A stretch of 64,000 nucleotides of DNA from Streptomyces sp. C10-9-1 (GTDB lineage: Bacteria > Actinomycetota > Actinomycetes > Streptomycetales > Streptomycetaceae): assembly GCF_024497955.1 (NCBI RefSeq), contig NZ_JANHKP010000021.1:1-64000 (forward strand). Reading direction: 5' to 3'. Positions 17,125 to 25,313 of this stretch are shown piece by piece. Position 1 is the first letter of the stretch; each line of letters starts with the position of its first letter. Position numbers and translations under genes: made by a program. Below the pieces are notes generated by a model that was not told the DNA's origin, ran no database searches, and saw nothing but the letters and a program-made list of their open reading frames with translations.

Positions 17125-17802
17125 TCAGCGGCGCCGGTGCACCAGCCGGCCGCCGAGCACGGTGGCGACGCAGCGCCCCGCGCCCCGGGCGGCGAGGGCC
17201 GCGCAGGGGTCGGCGCCGGGTGCGGCCCCGCCGGGGCCGAGGACGTCGAAGACGGCGAACGCGGCGGGGGCGCCCTCCGACAGCCGCGCCGCGGCGAAGA
17301 CCTCCGGGGCGAGGGCCGTACGGCCCGCGAGGGGGTCGAGGGAGACCGGTCCGGACGGTGCGGCGGACCGCTGCCTCCGGGCGAGGCCGGAGCGGTCCAC
17401 CGCGTCCCGGGCGAAGGGCCGCTCAAGGGTCCCGGCGACGGCGACGGTGCCGTGCGCCAGCATCCGCTGGACGCCCCGGCGGGCGCTGCCGCCCCACCGG
17501 GTGCCGGTCAGCGCGAGCGCGTCGAGCGCGGCGCCGGTCAGCGGCTCGGTGCCGAGCTCGGCGGCCTCGCGCGGGTCGGGGTGGTAGGCCCCTTCGAGCA
17601 GTTCGGGGCCCCAGGGGTTGACCAGGCCGGGGGTGAGCAGGCCGGGCCAGCGCCGCACCCGGGCGCCGGGGAAGCGCCCGGCCAGCTCCGCGGACGTGCC
17701 CAGGGCGGCGATCTCGCGTCCGCGGACGGCGACCGCGCCGCCGGGCAGCGGCACCAGTCCGTGGCCCGGCAGCAGCAGCTCCGCGGTGTGGAGGGTCAGC
17801 AC
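17125..17802 (-). CDS. Imidazolonepropionase-like (HUTI composite-domain) protein
   Basis: 225 aa from a GTG 14 nt after the mqnC stop. The N-terminal part is like the beta-sandwich composite domain of amidohydrolases (AELLLPGHGLVPLPGGAVAV, REIAALGTSAEL, PGLLTPGLVNPWG). A short central helical part and a closing strand (CVATVLGGRLVHRRR) follow. The TIM-barrel with its metal-binding His residues is missing, and the usual metal-binding H-x-H after the first strands is replaced by NPWG, so it is probably not an active amidohydrolase. Close linkage to mqnC suggests an accessory role in the futalosine route or in MqnC stability. Function unknown. Confidence 0.75.
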   Translation of the reverse strand: MLTLHTAELLLPGHGLVPLPGGAVAVRGREIAALGTSAELAGRFPGARVRRWPGLLTPGLVNPWGPELLEGAYHPDPREAAELGTEPLTGAALDALALTGTRWGGSARRGVQRMLAHGTVAVAGTLERPFARDAVDRSGLARRQRSAAPSGPVSLDPLAGRTALAPEVFAAARLSEGAPAAFAVFDVLGPGGAAPGADPCAALAARGAGRCVATVLGGRLVHRRR

Positions 17803-17816
17803 GGCGGCCCGGCGCC

Positions 17817-19016
17817 TCAGTCGGCGGCGAGCAGCTTGAGCTCGGGGTGGGCGGTGCCGCCCTGGATCGCGGTGGAGGAGATGTGCGAGACCACCCGCTC
17901 GTCGACGGGGTCGTCCGCCGGGTCCTCGTGCACCGCGAGGTGCTCGTAGGTGGTGCTCCGCTGGGCCGGGACCCGCCCCGCCTTGCGGATCAGGTCGATG
18001 ATCTCCAGGCGGTTGGAGCGGTGCCTGGCGCCCGCGGAGGAGACCACGTTCTCCTCCAGCATGATCGAGCCCAGGTCGTCGGCGCCGTAGTGCAGGGAGA
18101 GCTGGCCGACCTCCTTGCCCGTGGTCAGCCAGGAGCCCTGGATGTGGGCGATGTTGTCCAGGAAGATCCGCGCGATGGCGATCATGCGCAGGTACTCGAA
18201 GAGCGTCGCCTGGGTGCGGCCCTTCAGGTGGTTGTTCTCGGGCTGGTAGGTGTACGGGATGAAGGCGCGGAAGCCGCCGGTGCGGTCCTGCACCTCGCGG
18301 ATCATGCTCAGGTGCTCGATGCGCTCGGCGTTGGTCTCGCCGGTCCCCATCAGCATGGTGGAGGTGGACTCCACGCCGAGGCCGTGGGCGATCTCCATGA
18401 TCTCCAGCCAGCGTTCGCCCGACTCCTTCAGCGGGGCGATCGCCTTGCGCGGGCGCGCGGGCAGGAGTTCGGCGCCCGCCCCGGCGAAGGAGTCGAGCCC
18501 GGCGGCGTGGATCCGGCTGACGGCCTCCTCGACGGAGACGCCGGAGATCCGGGCCATGTGCTCCACCTCGGACGCGCCGAGGGAGTGGATCACCAGCTGG
18601 GGGAACTCCTTCTTGATCGCGGAGAAGTGCTCCTCGTAGTACTCGACGCCGAAGTCGGGGTGGTGGCCGCCCTGGAACATGATCTGGGTGCCGCCCAGCT
18701 CGACGGTCTCCGCGCAGCGGCGCAGGATGTCGTCGAGGTCGCGGGTCCAGCCCTTGGCGGTGTCCTTCGGCGCGGCGTAGAAGGCGCAGAACCGGCAGGC
18801 CGTGACGCACACGTTGGTGTAGTTGATGTTGCGCTCGATGATGTACGTGGCGATGTGCCCGGTGCCCGCGTAGCGGCGGCGGCGCACGGCGTCGGCGGCC
18901 GCGCCCAGGGCGTGCAGGGGCGCGGAGCGGTACAGGTCGAGGGCTTCCCCGGGGGTGATCCGGCCGCCGCCCGCGGCGCGGTCCAGGACGGACTGGAGGT
19001 CGGCCTTCTCGGTCAC
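17817..19016 (-). CDS. mqnC: Cyclic dehypoxanthinyl futalosine synthase
   Basis: 399 aa from a GTG at 19016. Radical SAM enzyme with the cluster motif C-x3-C-x2-C in VCVTACRFCAFYAAP (residues about 68-76). Family blocks include GGTQIMFQGGHHPDFGVEYY, DSFAGAGAELLP and GSIMLEENVVSSAGA. It converts dehypoxanthine futalosine to the cyclic form in the futalosine menaquinone pathway. It starts 110 nt after the mqnA stop on the same strand; the imidazolonepropionase-like gene follows after 14 nt. Confidence 0.95.
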   Translation of the reverse strand: MTEKADLQSVLDRAAGGGRITPGEALDLYRSAPLHALGAAADAVRRRRYAGTGHIATYIIERNINYTNVCVTACRFCAFYAAPKDTAKGWTRDLDDILRRCAETVELGGTQIMFQGGHHPDFGVEYYEEHFSAIKKEFPQLVIHSLGASEVEHMARISGVSVEEAVSRIHAAGLDSFAGAGAELLPARPRKAIAPLKESGERWLEIMEIAHGLGVESTSTMLMGTGETNAERIEHLSMIREVQDRTGGFRAFIPYTYQPENNHLKGRTQATLFEYLRMIAIARIFLDNIAHIQGSWLTTGKEVGQLSLHYGADDLGSIMLEENVVSSAGARHRSNRLEIIDLIRKAGRVPAQRSTTYEHLAVHEDPADDPVDERVVSHISSTAIQGGTAHPELKLLAAD

Positions 19017-19126
19017 CGGGCGTCACCCTTCGGCGTTACTTCTGCGGTGGAACGGACCGGTCCAGGCTACGACACGGCACCGCGCCCCCCGCGGGCGGCC
19101 GGGCCGCCCCGGGGGCCGGGCGGCCC

Positions 19127-20002
19127 TCAGGGAGCGAGCAGTTCGACCCGGACGTCGGCGGGGAAGCCGGTGGTCGGCCCGGTGCGCCGGGCGAACTCCC
19201 GCACCCCGGCGAGCTGGTCGGGGCCGAAGCGGAAGTCCAGGGTGGTGAAGTACCGCTCCAGCAGCGCCGCGTCGAAGCTCTCCCAGCGGGCGGCCTGCTC
19301 GGCGACCTTGGCCACCTCCTCCAGCGACAGGTCCCGCGAGGCGAGGAACGCCTCGTGCACCTTGCGCACCACGACGGGCTCGCGGGCGAGGTAGTCGCGC
19401 CGCGCGGCCCACACGGCGAAGACGAACGGGAGCCCCGTCCACTGCTTCCACATCGCACCCAGGTCGTGCACCCGGAGGCCGAGGCGCGGGGCGTCGTGCA
19501 GGGAGGCGCGCAGGGCGGCGTCGCCGATCAGGACGGCGGCCTCGGCCTCCTGCATCATCACCCCGAGGTCGGGCGGGCAGCTGAAGTAGTCGGGCGCCAC
19601 GCCGTACCGCTCGGCCAGCAGCAGCTGCGCGAGCCGCACCGAGGTGCGGGAGGTGGAGCCGAGCGCGACGCGCCGCCCGTCCAGCTCCTCCAGCGGGGAC
19701 TGCGAGACGATCACGCAGGACATCACCGGGCCGTCGCAGCCGACCGCAAGATCGGGAAATGCGACGAGGTCGTCGGCATTGCGGAGGAATTCGACGAGGG
19801 TGACCGGAGCGATGTCGAGTTCGCCGCGGACCAGGCGCTCGCTGAGCTTCTCCGGGGTGTCCTTCGTCAGCTCCAGGTCGAGAAGAGTTCCCGTTCTGGC
19901 CAGCCCCCAGTAAAGCGGGAGACAGTTCAGGAACTGGATGTGACCGACCCGCGGCCGACTGCGCGGGATGCCGTCCGCTGTGCTTTCACCAAGACTGTCC
20001 AC
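19127..20002 (-). CDS. mqnA: Chorismate dehydratase (menaquinone synthesis)
   Basis: 291 aa from a GTG at 20002. Periplasmic-binding-protein-like fold typical of MqnA/MqnD enzymes: RVGHIQFLNCLPLYWGLART near the N-terminus, VRGELDIAPVTLVEFLRNAD, then VALGSTSRTSVRLAQLLLAE and FVFAVWAARRDYL. It dehydrates chorismate to 3-[(1-carboxyvinyl)oxy]benzoate, the first futalosine-pathway step. It is distinguished from MqnD by its N-terminal block and by close linkage to mqnC. It is divergent from the cold-shock gene. Confidence 0.9.
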   Translation of the reverse strand: MDSLGESTADGIPRSRPRVGHIQFLNCLPLYWGLARTGTLLDLELTKDTPEKLSERLVRGELDIAPVTLVEFLRNADDLVAFPDLAVGCDGPVMSCVIVSQSPLEELDGRRVALGSTSRTSVRLAQLLLAERYGVAPDYFSCPPDLGVMMQEAEAAVLIGDAALRASLHDAPRLGLRVHDLGAMWKQWTGLPFVFAVWAARRDYLAREPVVVRKVHEAFLASRDLSLEEVAKVAEQAARWESFDAALLERYFTTLDFRFGPDQLAGVREFARRTGPTTGFPADVRVELLAP

Positions 20003-20294
20003 AGCGTGAGGCTAGCCCCGCGGAGCGGCTCCTTCCGCGGCGGGGGCGGGCCCCGCATGTCGGCCCTCCTCCCAGCAGGTGCACGTCAGCCGGGGGGCGC
20101 CGTGTCAGACGTACGGGTGACGTGATCTTTGCCTCTACCGCTTCGCGCACGCTGCGTGCTAGGCTCGACGCAAGTTGCAGTTTGGTTTCCCTTGCAGTAC
20201 AGAGCCTGCGGAGCATGTAACCCGCAGGCTTTTGTCGTTTTCAGACTTCTTGCAGGTTCTGGAGCAGGGCAACCCTTTGGCCCAAGGAGGGCTT

Positions 20295-20498
20295 ATGGCT
20301 ACCGGAACCGTCAAGTGGTTCAACGCTGAAAAGGGCTTCGGCTTCATCGCCCAGGACGGCGGCGGCCCGGATGTCTTCGTCCACTACTCCGCGATCAACG
20401 CGTCTGGCTTCCGCTCCCTCGAGGAGAACCAGGTCGTGAACTTCGACGTCACCCAGGGCCCCAAGGGCCCGCAGGCGGAGAACGTCACCCCGGCCTAA
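20295..20498 (+). CDS. Cold-shock protein (CspA family)
   Basis: 67 aa, a single OB-fold cold-shock domain. RNP1 is KGFGFIAQD and RNP2 is DVFVHYSAI; it starts MATGTVKWFNAEKGFGFI. It is a single-stranded RNA/DNA chaperone. The ATG at 20295 is preceded by a strong AAGGAGG (20284-20290). About 130 nt upstream (TAGGCT at 20160) could be the promoter, leaving a long 5' leader as is usual for csp genes; the promoter itself is weakly supported. A strong hairpin follows. Confidence 0.95.
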   Translation: MATGTVKWFNAEKGFGFIAQDGGGPDVFVHYSAINASGFRSLEENQVVNFDVTQGPKGPQAENVTPA

Positions 20499-20539
20499 GG
20501 GCCAACGGTCGGCGATCGCGCACGACGTAGCAGTACCCA

Positions 20540-20578
20540 AGGAGCCCTGCCCCGTACGCCGTACGGGGCAGGGCTCCT
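20540..20578. terminator. Perfect 18-bp hairpin after the cold-shock gene
   Basis: Arms AGGAGCCCTGCCCCGTAC (20540-20557) and GTACGGGGCAGGGCTCCT (20561-20578) with a 3-nt loop, 41 nt after the csp stop and 65 nt from the convergent acyl-CoA ligase stop. It can serve both genes. Confidence 0.85.
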
Positions 20579-20643
20579 GCCTGTCCGGCGCCCGTCCGGT
20601 GGTGCGGACCCGGACGGGTGCCGGACCGGTGGTGCGGACCCGG

Positions 20644-22551
20644 TCAGCGGTACAGGGACTCGATCTCCGCGGCGTAGTCCCGGGCGATCACGGTGCGGCG
20701 CAGCTTGAGCGACGGGGTGAGGTGGCCGCTCGCCTCCGTGAAGTCGCCGGTCAGCACCCGGAAGCGGCGGATGGACTCGGCACGCGAGACGAGGCGGTTC
20801 GCCTCGTCCACGGCCCGCTGGAGCGCCTCCAGCAGTTCCCCGTCCTCCACCACCGCGGCCATCGGCAGCCCGGTCTTCCTCCTCATCCGCAGCCAGTGGT
20901 CCAGCCCGTCCTGCTCCAGGGTGATCAGGGCGGTGACGTAGGGGCGGGCGTCGCCGACCACCATGCACTGGCCCACCAGCGGATGGGCGCGCAGCCAGTC
21001 CTCCAGCGGTGCCGGGGCGACGTTCTTGCCGCCCGAGGTGATGAGGATGTCCTTCTTCCGGCCGGTGATGGTCAGATAGCCGTCGGCGTCGAGGCTGCCC
21101 AGGTCACCGGTGGCCAGCCAGCCGTCCTCCGCCACCGGGACCGGCTCCCCGCGCTCCGCGTCCCAGTACCCGGCGAAGACGTGCCCGCCGCGCAGCAGCA
21201 CCTCGCCGTCGTCCGCGATCCGCACGGCGGTGCCGGGCAGCGGCCAGCCGACCGTGCCGAGCCGGGGCCGCAGCGGGGGCGTGAGGGTGGCGGCCGCGGT
21301 GGTCTCGGTGAGGCCGTACCCCTCGAAGACCTGGACGCCGGCACCCGCGTAGAACGAGGCCAGCCGCCGTCCCAGGGGGGAGCCCCCGCAGACGGCGTAC
21401 CGCACCCGGCCGCCGAGCGCGGCGCGGATCCGCCGGTAGACGAGCGGGTCGTAGAGCGCGCGGGCGGCGCGCAGACGCAGCGAGGGACCGGGTCCGGTGC
21501 CGTGCTCGGCGGCCTCGCGGGCCTGCCCGTAGCGCCGGGCGACCCCGGCGGCGCGGTCGAAGGAGGCCGCTCGGCCCATCTTCTCCGCGGTGGCCCGGCC
21601 GGTGTTGAACACCTTCTCCAGCACGTAGGGGATCGCGAGCAGGAAGGTCGGCCGGAAGCCCGCCAGATCGGCGAGCAGGTCCTCCGTCGCGAGGGAGGGG
21701 GCGTGGCCGAGCCGCACCCGGGCGCGCAGGCAGCCGACCGCGACCATCCGGCCGAAGACGTGGGAGAGCGGCAGGAACAGCAGGGTGGAGGCGGGGTCGC
21801 TGCTGACCGCCTTGAACACGGGGTGGAGCAGTTCGACGGCGTTGTCGACCTCGGCGAAGAAGTTGCCGTGGGTGAGGACGCAGCCCTTGGGGCGGCCCGT
21901 GGTGCCCGAGGTGTAGATCAGCGTGGCCGGGGACTGCGGGGTGAGACCCTCCCGGCGGCCGGTGACCAGCGCGTCGGGGATGCGGGCCCGGGCCCCGGCC
22001 GTTCGGAGCTGGTCGACACCGCCGGTGTCGACCACCCACAGGTGGTCCAGCCCGGGAAGCCCGCGGCGCTCCTGGCTGACGGTCCGGGCCTGGTCGACGG
22101 TCTCGACGACACAGGCGGCCGCGCCGGAGTCCTGGAGGATCCAGCGGGTCTGGAAGGCGGAGGAGGTCGGGTAGATCGGGACGGTGACGAGCCCGGCGGC
22201 CCAGCCGGCGAAGTCGAGCAGGGTCCACTCGTAGGTGGTGCGGGCCATGATCGCGAGGCGGTCGCCGGGCTTGAGGCCCATGGCGATCAGGCCCTTGGCG
22301 ACGGCGCGGACCTCGGCGGCGAACGCGGCGGCGCTCACGTCGCGCCAGGTGCCGTGCGCGTCCTTGCGGGCGAGCACGGCCTCCCGGGGGGCCTCGCGCT
22401 CGTTGTCGAAGGGGATGTCGGCGAGCGAGCCGCGGGCGGGGGGCGGCACCAGCGGGGGGACGCTCACCTCCCGGACGACTCCGTTCACCAGCGTCCTTCG
22501 CGGCTCGACGGGGGCGGGTGCACCGGCGGGGCGGACCGTTTCGACGGACAC
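20644..22551 (-). CDS. AMP-dependent long-chain acyl-CoA synthetase
   Basis: 635 aa from a GTG at 22551 with GAGGAG just upstream. ANL-superfamily motifs are in order: P-loop LIYTSGTTGRPKGCVLTHGN (residues about 210-230), FLPLSHVFGRM, EGYGLTETTAAAT, GDLGSLDADGYLTITGRKKD and the catalytic-lysine region HLTPSLKLRR. It resembles FadD15-type long-chain fatty-acid CoA ligases. It is divergent from the MaoC-type gene across a 14-bp palindrome that also occurs at the nearby tetR promoter, so it is probably repressed by that TetR. Confidence 0.9.
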   Translation of the reverse strand: MSVETVRPAGAPAPVEPRRTLVNGVVREVSVPPLVPPPARGSLADIPFDNEREAPREAVLARKDAHGTWRDVSAAAFAAEVRAVAKGLIAMGLKPGDRLAIMARTTYEWTLLDFAGWAAGLVTVPIYPTSSAFQTRWILQDSGAAACVVETVDQARTVSQERRGLPGLDHLWVVDTGGVDQLRTAGARARIPDALVTGRREGLTPQSPATLIYTSGTTGRPKGCVLTHGNFFAEVDNAVELLHPVFKAVSSDPASTLLFLPLSHVFGRMVAVGCLRARVRLGHAPSLATEDLLADLAGFRPTFLLAIPYVLEKVFNTGRATAEKMGRAASFDRAAGVARRYGQAREAAEHGTGPGPSLRLRAARALYDPLVYRRIRAALGGRVRYAVCGGSPLGRRLASFYAGAGVQVFEGYGLTETTAAATLTPPLRPRLGTVGWPLPGTAVRIADDGEVLLRGGHVFAGYWDAERGEPVPVAEDGWLATGDLGSLDADGYLTITGRKKDILITSGGKNVAPAPLEDWLRAHPLVGQCMVVGDARPYVTALITLEQDGLDHWLRMRRKTGLPMAAVVEDGELLEALQRAVDEANRLVSRAESIRRFRVLTGDFTEASGHLTPSLKLRRTVIARDYAAEIESLYR

Positions 22552-22746
22552 GTGCGGCTCCTCGGTAGAAGGCGGGTGCGTGCGGCGGGTGGTGCCGGGT
22601 CGATCGATCGGGGCGGGCTGCGGGCGGACGGAACGGAGGCCGGTCACCGGGGCCGAAGTGGGCCCGCGGACCGGCGGGAGAGGGGGCGCGGGCGCCCGCG
22701 GGGGAGGCGCCGGACCCCTCGACCAGTTGCTGACTTCCGAGTAAAC

Positions 22747-22760
22747 TTACTGCCCAGTAA
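22747..22760. promoter_or_regulatory. Candidate TetR operator between acyl-CoA ligase and MaoC genes
   Basis: TTACTGCCCAGTAA, a perfect 5-4-5 inverted repeat in the divergent intergenic region. A matching site, TTACTCCGCGGTAA, lies before the tetR gene at 24620-24633. An extra AGTAA directly upstream makes the region rich in half-sites. Confidence 0.65.
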
Positions 22761-22787
22761 ATCTACGACCGGGCAGGGAGCAGGACA

Positions 22788-22868
22788 ATGGCCCACCGCC
22801 GTCCCTCGTCCACCGGCAGGGCCCAGGGCCGCCTCCCGGGCCTCGGCCGGAGCGGGCCGGGGGCATGA
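22788..22868 (+). CDS. 26-codon ORF coupled to the MaoC-type gene
   Basis: The ATG at 22788 has GGGAG 7 nt upstream (22776-22780). It encodes MAHRRPSSTGRAQGRLPGLG plus six residues, and its TGA overlaps the MaoC-type ATG (ATGA at 22865-22868). The ribosome-binding site here is better than that of the MaoC-type gene, so translation may couple through it. It could be a regulatory mini-ORF or the fused remnant of upstream thiolase/reductase genes that often precede this MaoC gene in related genomes. No family is recognised. Confidence 0.35.
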   Translation: MAHRRPSSTGRAQGRLPGLGRSGPGA

Positions 22869-23809
22869 CCGCGGCCCGGACGATCACCCTGGCCGCCGCC
22901 CCGCCCCTGGCACCGCTGCTCGCCGGGGCCGCGGCCCTGGCGCCCTTCAAGCGCCCGGCGGCCGGTGCCGCCCTTCCGGGGACCCGGCTGGTCCTGGCCG
23001 GCGCCCGGACCGACCCCGCCCGGCTCGCCGCCTACGCGGAGGTCTGCGGGCTCCCCCGCGGCGGGCCCGGCGCGCCCCTGCCGCTCCTCTACCCGCACGT
23101 CCTGGGCTTTCCGCTGGCCCTGCGGATCATGGCCGAGCGGGCCTTCCCGCTGCCGCTCCCCGGCCTGGTCCACACCCGCGTCGAACTCGCGCGCACCGGA
23201 CCGGCGCTGCGCGCGGACGACCGCCCCGACCTCCATGTGCACGCGGAGTCCCTGGTGCCGCACCGGCGCGGCACCGAGGTGGTCGTGGTCACCGAGGCGC
23301 GGATCGGCGGGGAACCGGTCTGGGTGTCCCGCAGCCGCTACCTGGCCCGCCACCGGACCGCCGCCCCGGACGCACCGCCGGGGAGCGCCGGGACCCCGGA
23401 CACGGCTCCCGGCGAGCGGGACCGCGGCCGGGACCGGGACGCACCGGAGCCGCCCGGCCTGGCCCGCTGGGAGCTGCCCGGGGATCTGGGACGCCGCTAC
23501 GCGGCAGCCTCCGGCGACCGCAATCCCGTTCATCTGCACGCGCTGACGGCACGGCCGTTCGGCTTCCGCCGCGCCGTCGCCCACGGGATGTGGAGCCTGG
23601 CCCGCTGCCTGGCCGAGGCGGAGCGTGCCGAGGGCCCCGCCGCGGGGGCGCAGGCGGCCTTCCGGGCGCCGGTGCTCCTGCCGGGTGCGGTCGACTACGC
23701 CGCCGCACCGACGGCGGACGGCACGGCCTTCCGGCTCAGCGGCGGCGGCCGGACCCGTGTCGAGGGCAGCACCCGCCGCGCCGCGGCCGAGAGGCCCGGG
23801 GGCGCATGA
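22865..23809 (+). CDS. MaoC-type (hot-dog) dehydratase/hydratase
   Basis: 314 aa with two hot-dog repeats. The C-terminal one carries the hydratase-2 motif YAAASGDRNPVHLHALTA (residues about 215-235) and FGFRRAVAHGMWSLARCLAE. It should act on enoyl thioesters in fatty-acid or polyketide metabolism. It follows the candidate TetR operator and is divergent from the acyl-CoA ligase. In many Streptomyces this gene sits behind a thiolase and an SDR reductase (from general knowledge); both are missing here. Confidence 0.8.
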   Translation: MTAARTITLAAAPPLAPLLAGAAALAPFKRPAAGAALPGTRLVLAGARTDPARLAAYAEVCGLPRGGPGAPLPLLYPHVLGFPLALRIMAERAFPLPLPGLVHTRVELARTGPALRADDRPDLHVHAESLVPHRRGTEVVVVTEARIGGEPVWVSRSRYLARHRTAAPDAPPGSAGTPDTAPGERDRGRDRDAPEPPGLARWELPGDLGRRYAAASGDRNPVHLHALTARPFGFRRAVAHGMWSLARCLAEAERAEGPAAGAQAAFRAPVLLPGAVDYAAAPTADGTAFRLSGGGRTRVEGSTRRAAAERPGGA

Positions 23810-23932
23810 AGACGCCGTGCTCCCCGGGGCGTGTGAGGGTGCCGGTCCGCCGTCCTCGCGAGGCGCCCCGGCCGTGATCCGCCGGACGGCCCGCCAGGGG
23901 TCCCGCACCGGCGCCGGTCCGCCGGACGCGCC

Positions 23933-24592
23933 CTATCGGGGGGTCCAGCGCTCCCCGCGCATCAGGCCGCCCAGGCCCGTCCAGGCGAAGTTCATCAGCG
24001 TCGCGGCCGCCTCCTTGGCGGTGAGGCCGCCGGAGTCGTTGGCCCAGCCCGCGAGCGACTCGGCCGCCCCCACCAGCGACTGGGCCAGGCCCTCGACGTC
24101 CCGCCCGGCGAGCTCCCCGCCGCGCCCGGCCGCGGCCGGCGTGCCCTCGCGGGCCGCGGCGATCAGCGCGGTCACGAAGGCGACGATCTCCTCGCGCATG
24201 GCGGCCACCTCGGCGGCGAAGGGCTCGCCGTGGGTCCGCGCCTGGCGGTGCAGGACCGACCAGCCGTCCGGGTTCTCCGCGGTGTGCCGGAAGAACGCCT
24301 CAAGCCCCGCCCACAGCTGGCGGTCGGGGGCCAGGCCCGGTTCGGCGGCGGCCTGCACCGCCTCGGTCAGCCGGGCCGCCTCGCGCCGGATGCAGGCGAC
24401 GAACAGCTCCTCCTTGGAGTTCAGGTAGAGGTAGACCAGCGGCTTGGACACCCCGGCCAGTTCGGCGATCTCGTCCATCGAGGCGGCCCGGTAACCCCGT
24501 CGGCCGAAGGTCTGCACGGCGGCGTCCATCATCTGCTGCTCGCGCACTTCCCGCGGCATACGCTTGGCCCGCACGCCCTTCACAGCACCCAT
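23933..24592 (-). CDS. TetR-family regulator of the acyl-CoA ligase/MaoC genes
   Basis: 219 aa. N-terminal HTH at residues about 15-60 (MMDAAVQTFGRRGYRAASMD, EIAELAGVSKPLVYLYLNSK). The ATG at 24592 follows AGGATTGG. The C-terminal ligand domain is typical of actinobacterial regulators near fatty-acid genes. A palindrome TTACTCCGCGGTAA lies 28 nt upstream of the start, matching the one between the ligase and MaoC genes, so autoregulation and control of that divergon are likely; an acyl-CoA effector is a guess. Confidence 0.9.
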   Translation of the reverse strand: MGAVKGVRAKRMPREVREQQMMDAAVQTFGRRGYRAASMDEIAELAGVSKPLVYLYLNSKEELFVACIRREAARLTEAVQAAAEPGLAPDRQLWAGLEAFFRHTAENPDGWSVLHRQARTHGEPFAAEVAAMREEIVAFVTALIAAAREGTPAAAGRGGELAGRDVEGLAQSLVGAAESLAGWANDSGGLTAKEAAATLMNFAWTGLGGLMRGERWTPR

Positions 24593-24619
24593 CGTCGACC
24601 AATCCTCCCGCCCCGGCGC

Positions 24620-24633
24620 TTACTCCGCGGTAA
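24620..24633. promoter_or_regulatory. Candidate TetR operator upstream of tetR
   Basis: TTACTCCGCGGTAA, nearly the same as the 22747-22760 site (arms TTACT/TTAC and AGTAA/GTAA conserved, centre different). It lies in the 84-nt divergent gap between the tetR gene and the reductase-like gene, so it could influence both. Confidence 0.6.
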
Positions 24634-24676
24634 GACTACGGCGCGGCGGGACCTCCACGGGAACGGCGGAGTCCGC

Positions 24677-25243
24677 ATGGGAAAGATCGTCCTGATGATG
24701 TCCGTCTCCCTCGACGGGTTCATGGAGACCGAGGACCGCGACATCGGCTGGGGCCGGGTCGACGAGGAGCTGCACTCCGATCTGAACCGGGTGGTGCGGG
24801 GCATGCGCGGCCTCCTCAGCGGGCGCGTCACCCATGAACTGATGGCCCGGTACTGGCCGACCGCGGACGCCGATCCCGGCGCCTCCCCCGCGGTCGCCGA
24901 GTTCGCGGGCATCTGGCGGTCGCTGCCCAAGACGGTGTACTCGCGGACCCTGCGCTCGACGGAGTGGAACACCACCGTGGTGCACGAGGTGGTGCCCGAG
25001 GAGGTGGCGGCGCTGCGGGACGCCGCGCCGGGCGACCTCGCCCTCGGCGGGGCCGACCTCGCGGACACCTTCCTCCGCCACGACCTGGTCGACGAGTTCC
25101 GCATCCTGGTCCACCCGGTGCTGCTCGGGCGGGGGCGGCCGCTGTTCCGGTCGCCGCGCGAGGAGCGGCGGGACCTCGACCTGGTCGCCACCCGCACCTA
25201 CGGCAACGGGGTGGTCCTGCTGCACCACGCCCGCCGCCGCTGA
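24677..25243 (+). CDS. Dihydrofolate reductase-family (RibD C-terminal-like) protein
   Basis: 188 aa. It starts GKIVLMMSVSLDGFMETEDR and has the family blocks GRVTHELMARYWPTAD, LGGADLADTFLRHDLVDEFR and LVHPVLLGRGRPLF. Such proteins have the RibD/DHFR reductase fold and bind NADPH; the substrate is usually unknown. The ATG at 24677 is chosen because the frame is open far upstream and homology begins here. Divergent from tetR; its end faces the symporter gene across a perfect hairpin. Confidence 0.85.
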   Translation: MGKIVLMMSVSLDGFMETEDRDIGWGRVDEELHSDLNRVVRGMRGLLSGRVTHELMARYWPTADADPGASPAVAEFAGIWRSLPKTVYSRTLRSTEWNTTVVHEVVPEEVAALRDAAPGDLALGGADLADTFLRHDLVDEFRILVHPVLLGRGRPLFRSPREERRDLDLVATRTYGNGVVLLHHARRR

Positions 25244-25253
25244 CGCGCCGGGA

Positions 25254-25297
25254 CGCGCCGGCGCCCCGGACCGGGGGCGGTCCGGGGCGCCGGCGCG
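25254..25297. terminator. Perfect 19-bp bidirectional hairpin
   Basis: Arms CGCGCCGGCGCCCCGGACC (25254-25272) and GGTCCGGGGCGCCGGCGCG (25279-25297) with loop GGGGGC. It lies between the convergent reductase-like and symporter genes, 10 and 16 nt from their stops. Confidence 0.85.
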
Positions 25298-25313
25298 GTG
25301 CCGGGGTGCGGGG

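Noticed and set aside
20599..23877. Long plus-strand frame opposite the acyl-CoA ligase
   Set aside because: Antisense shadow; the protein on the minus strand has complete ANL-family motifs.
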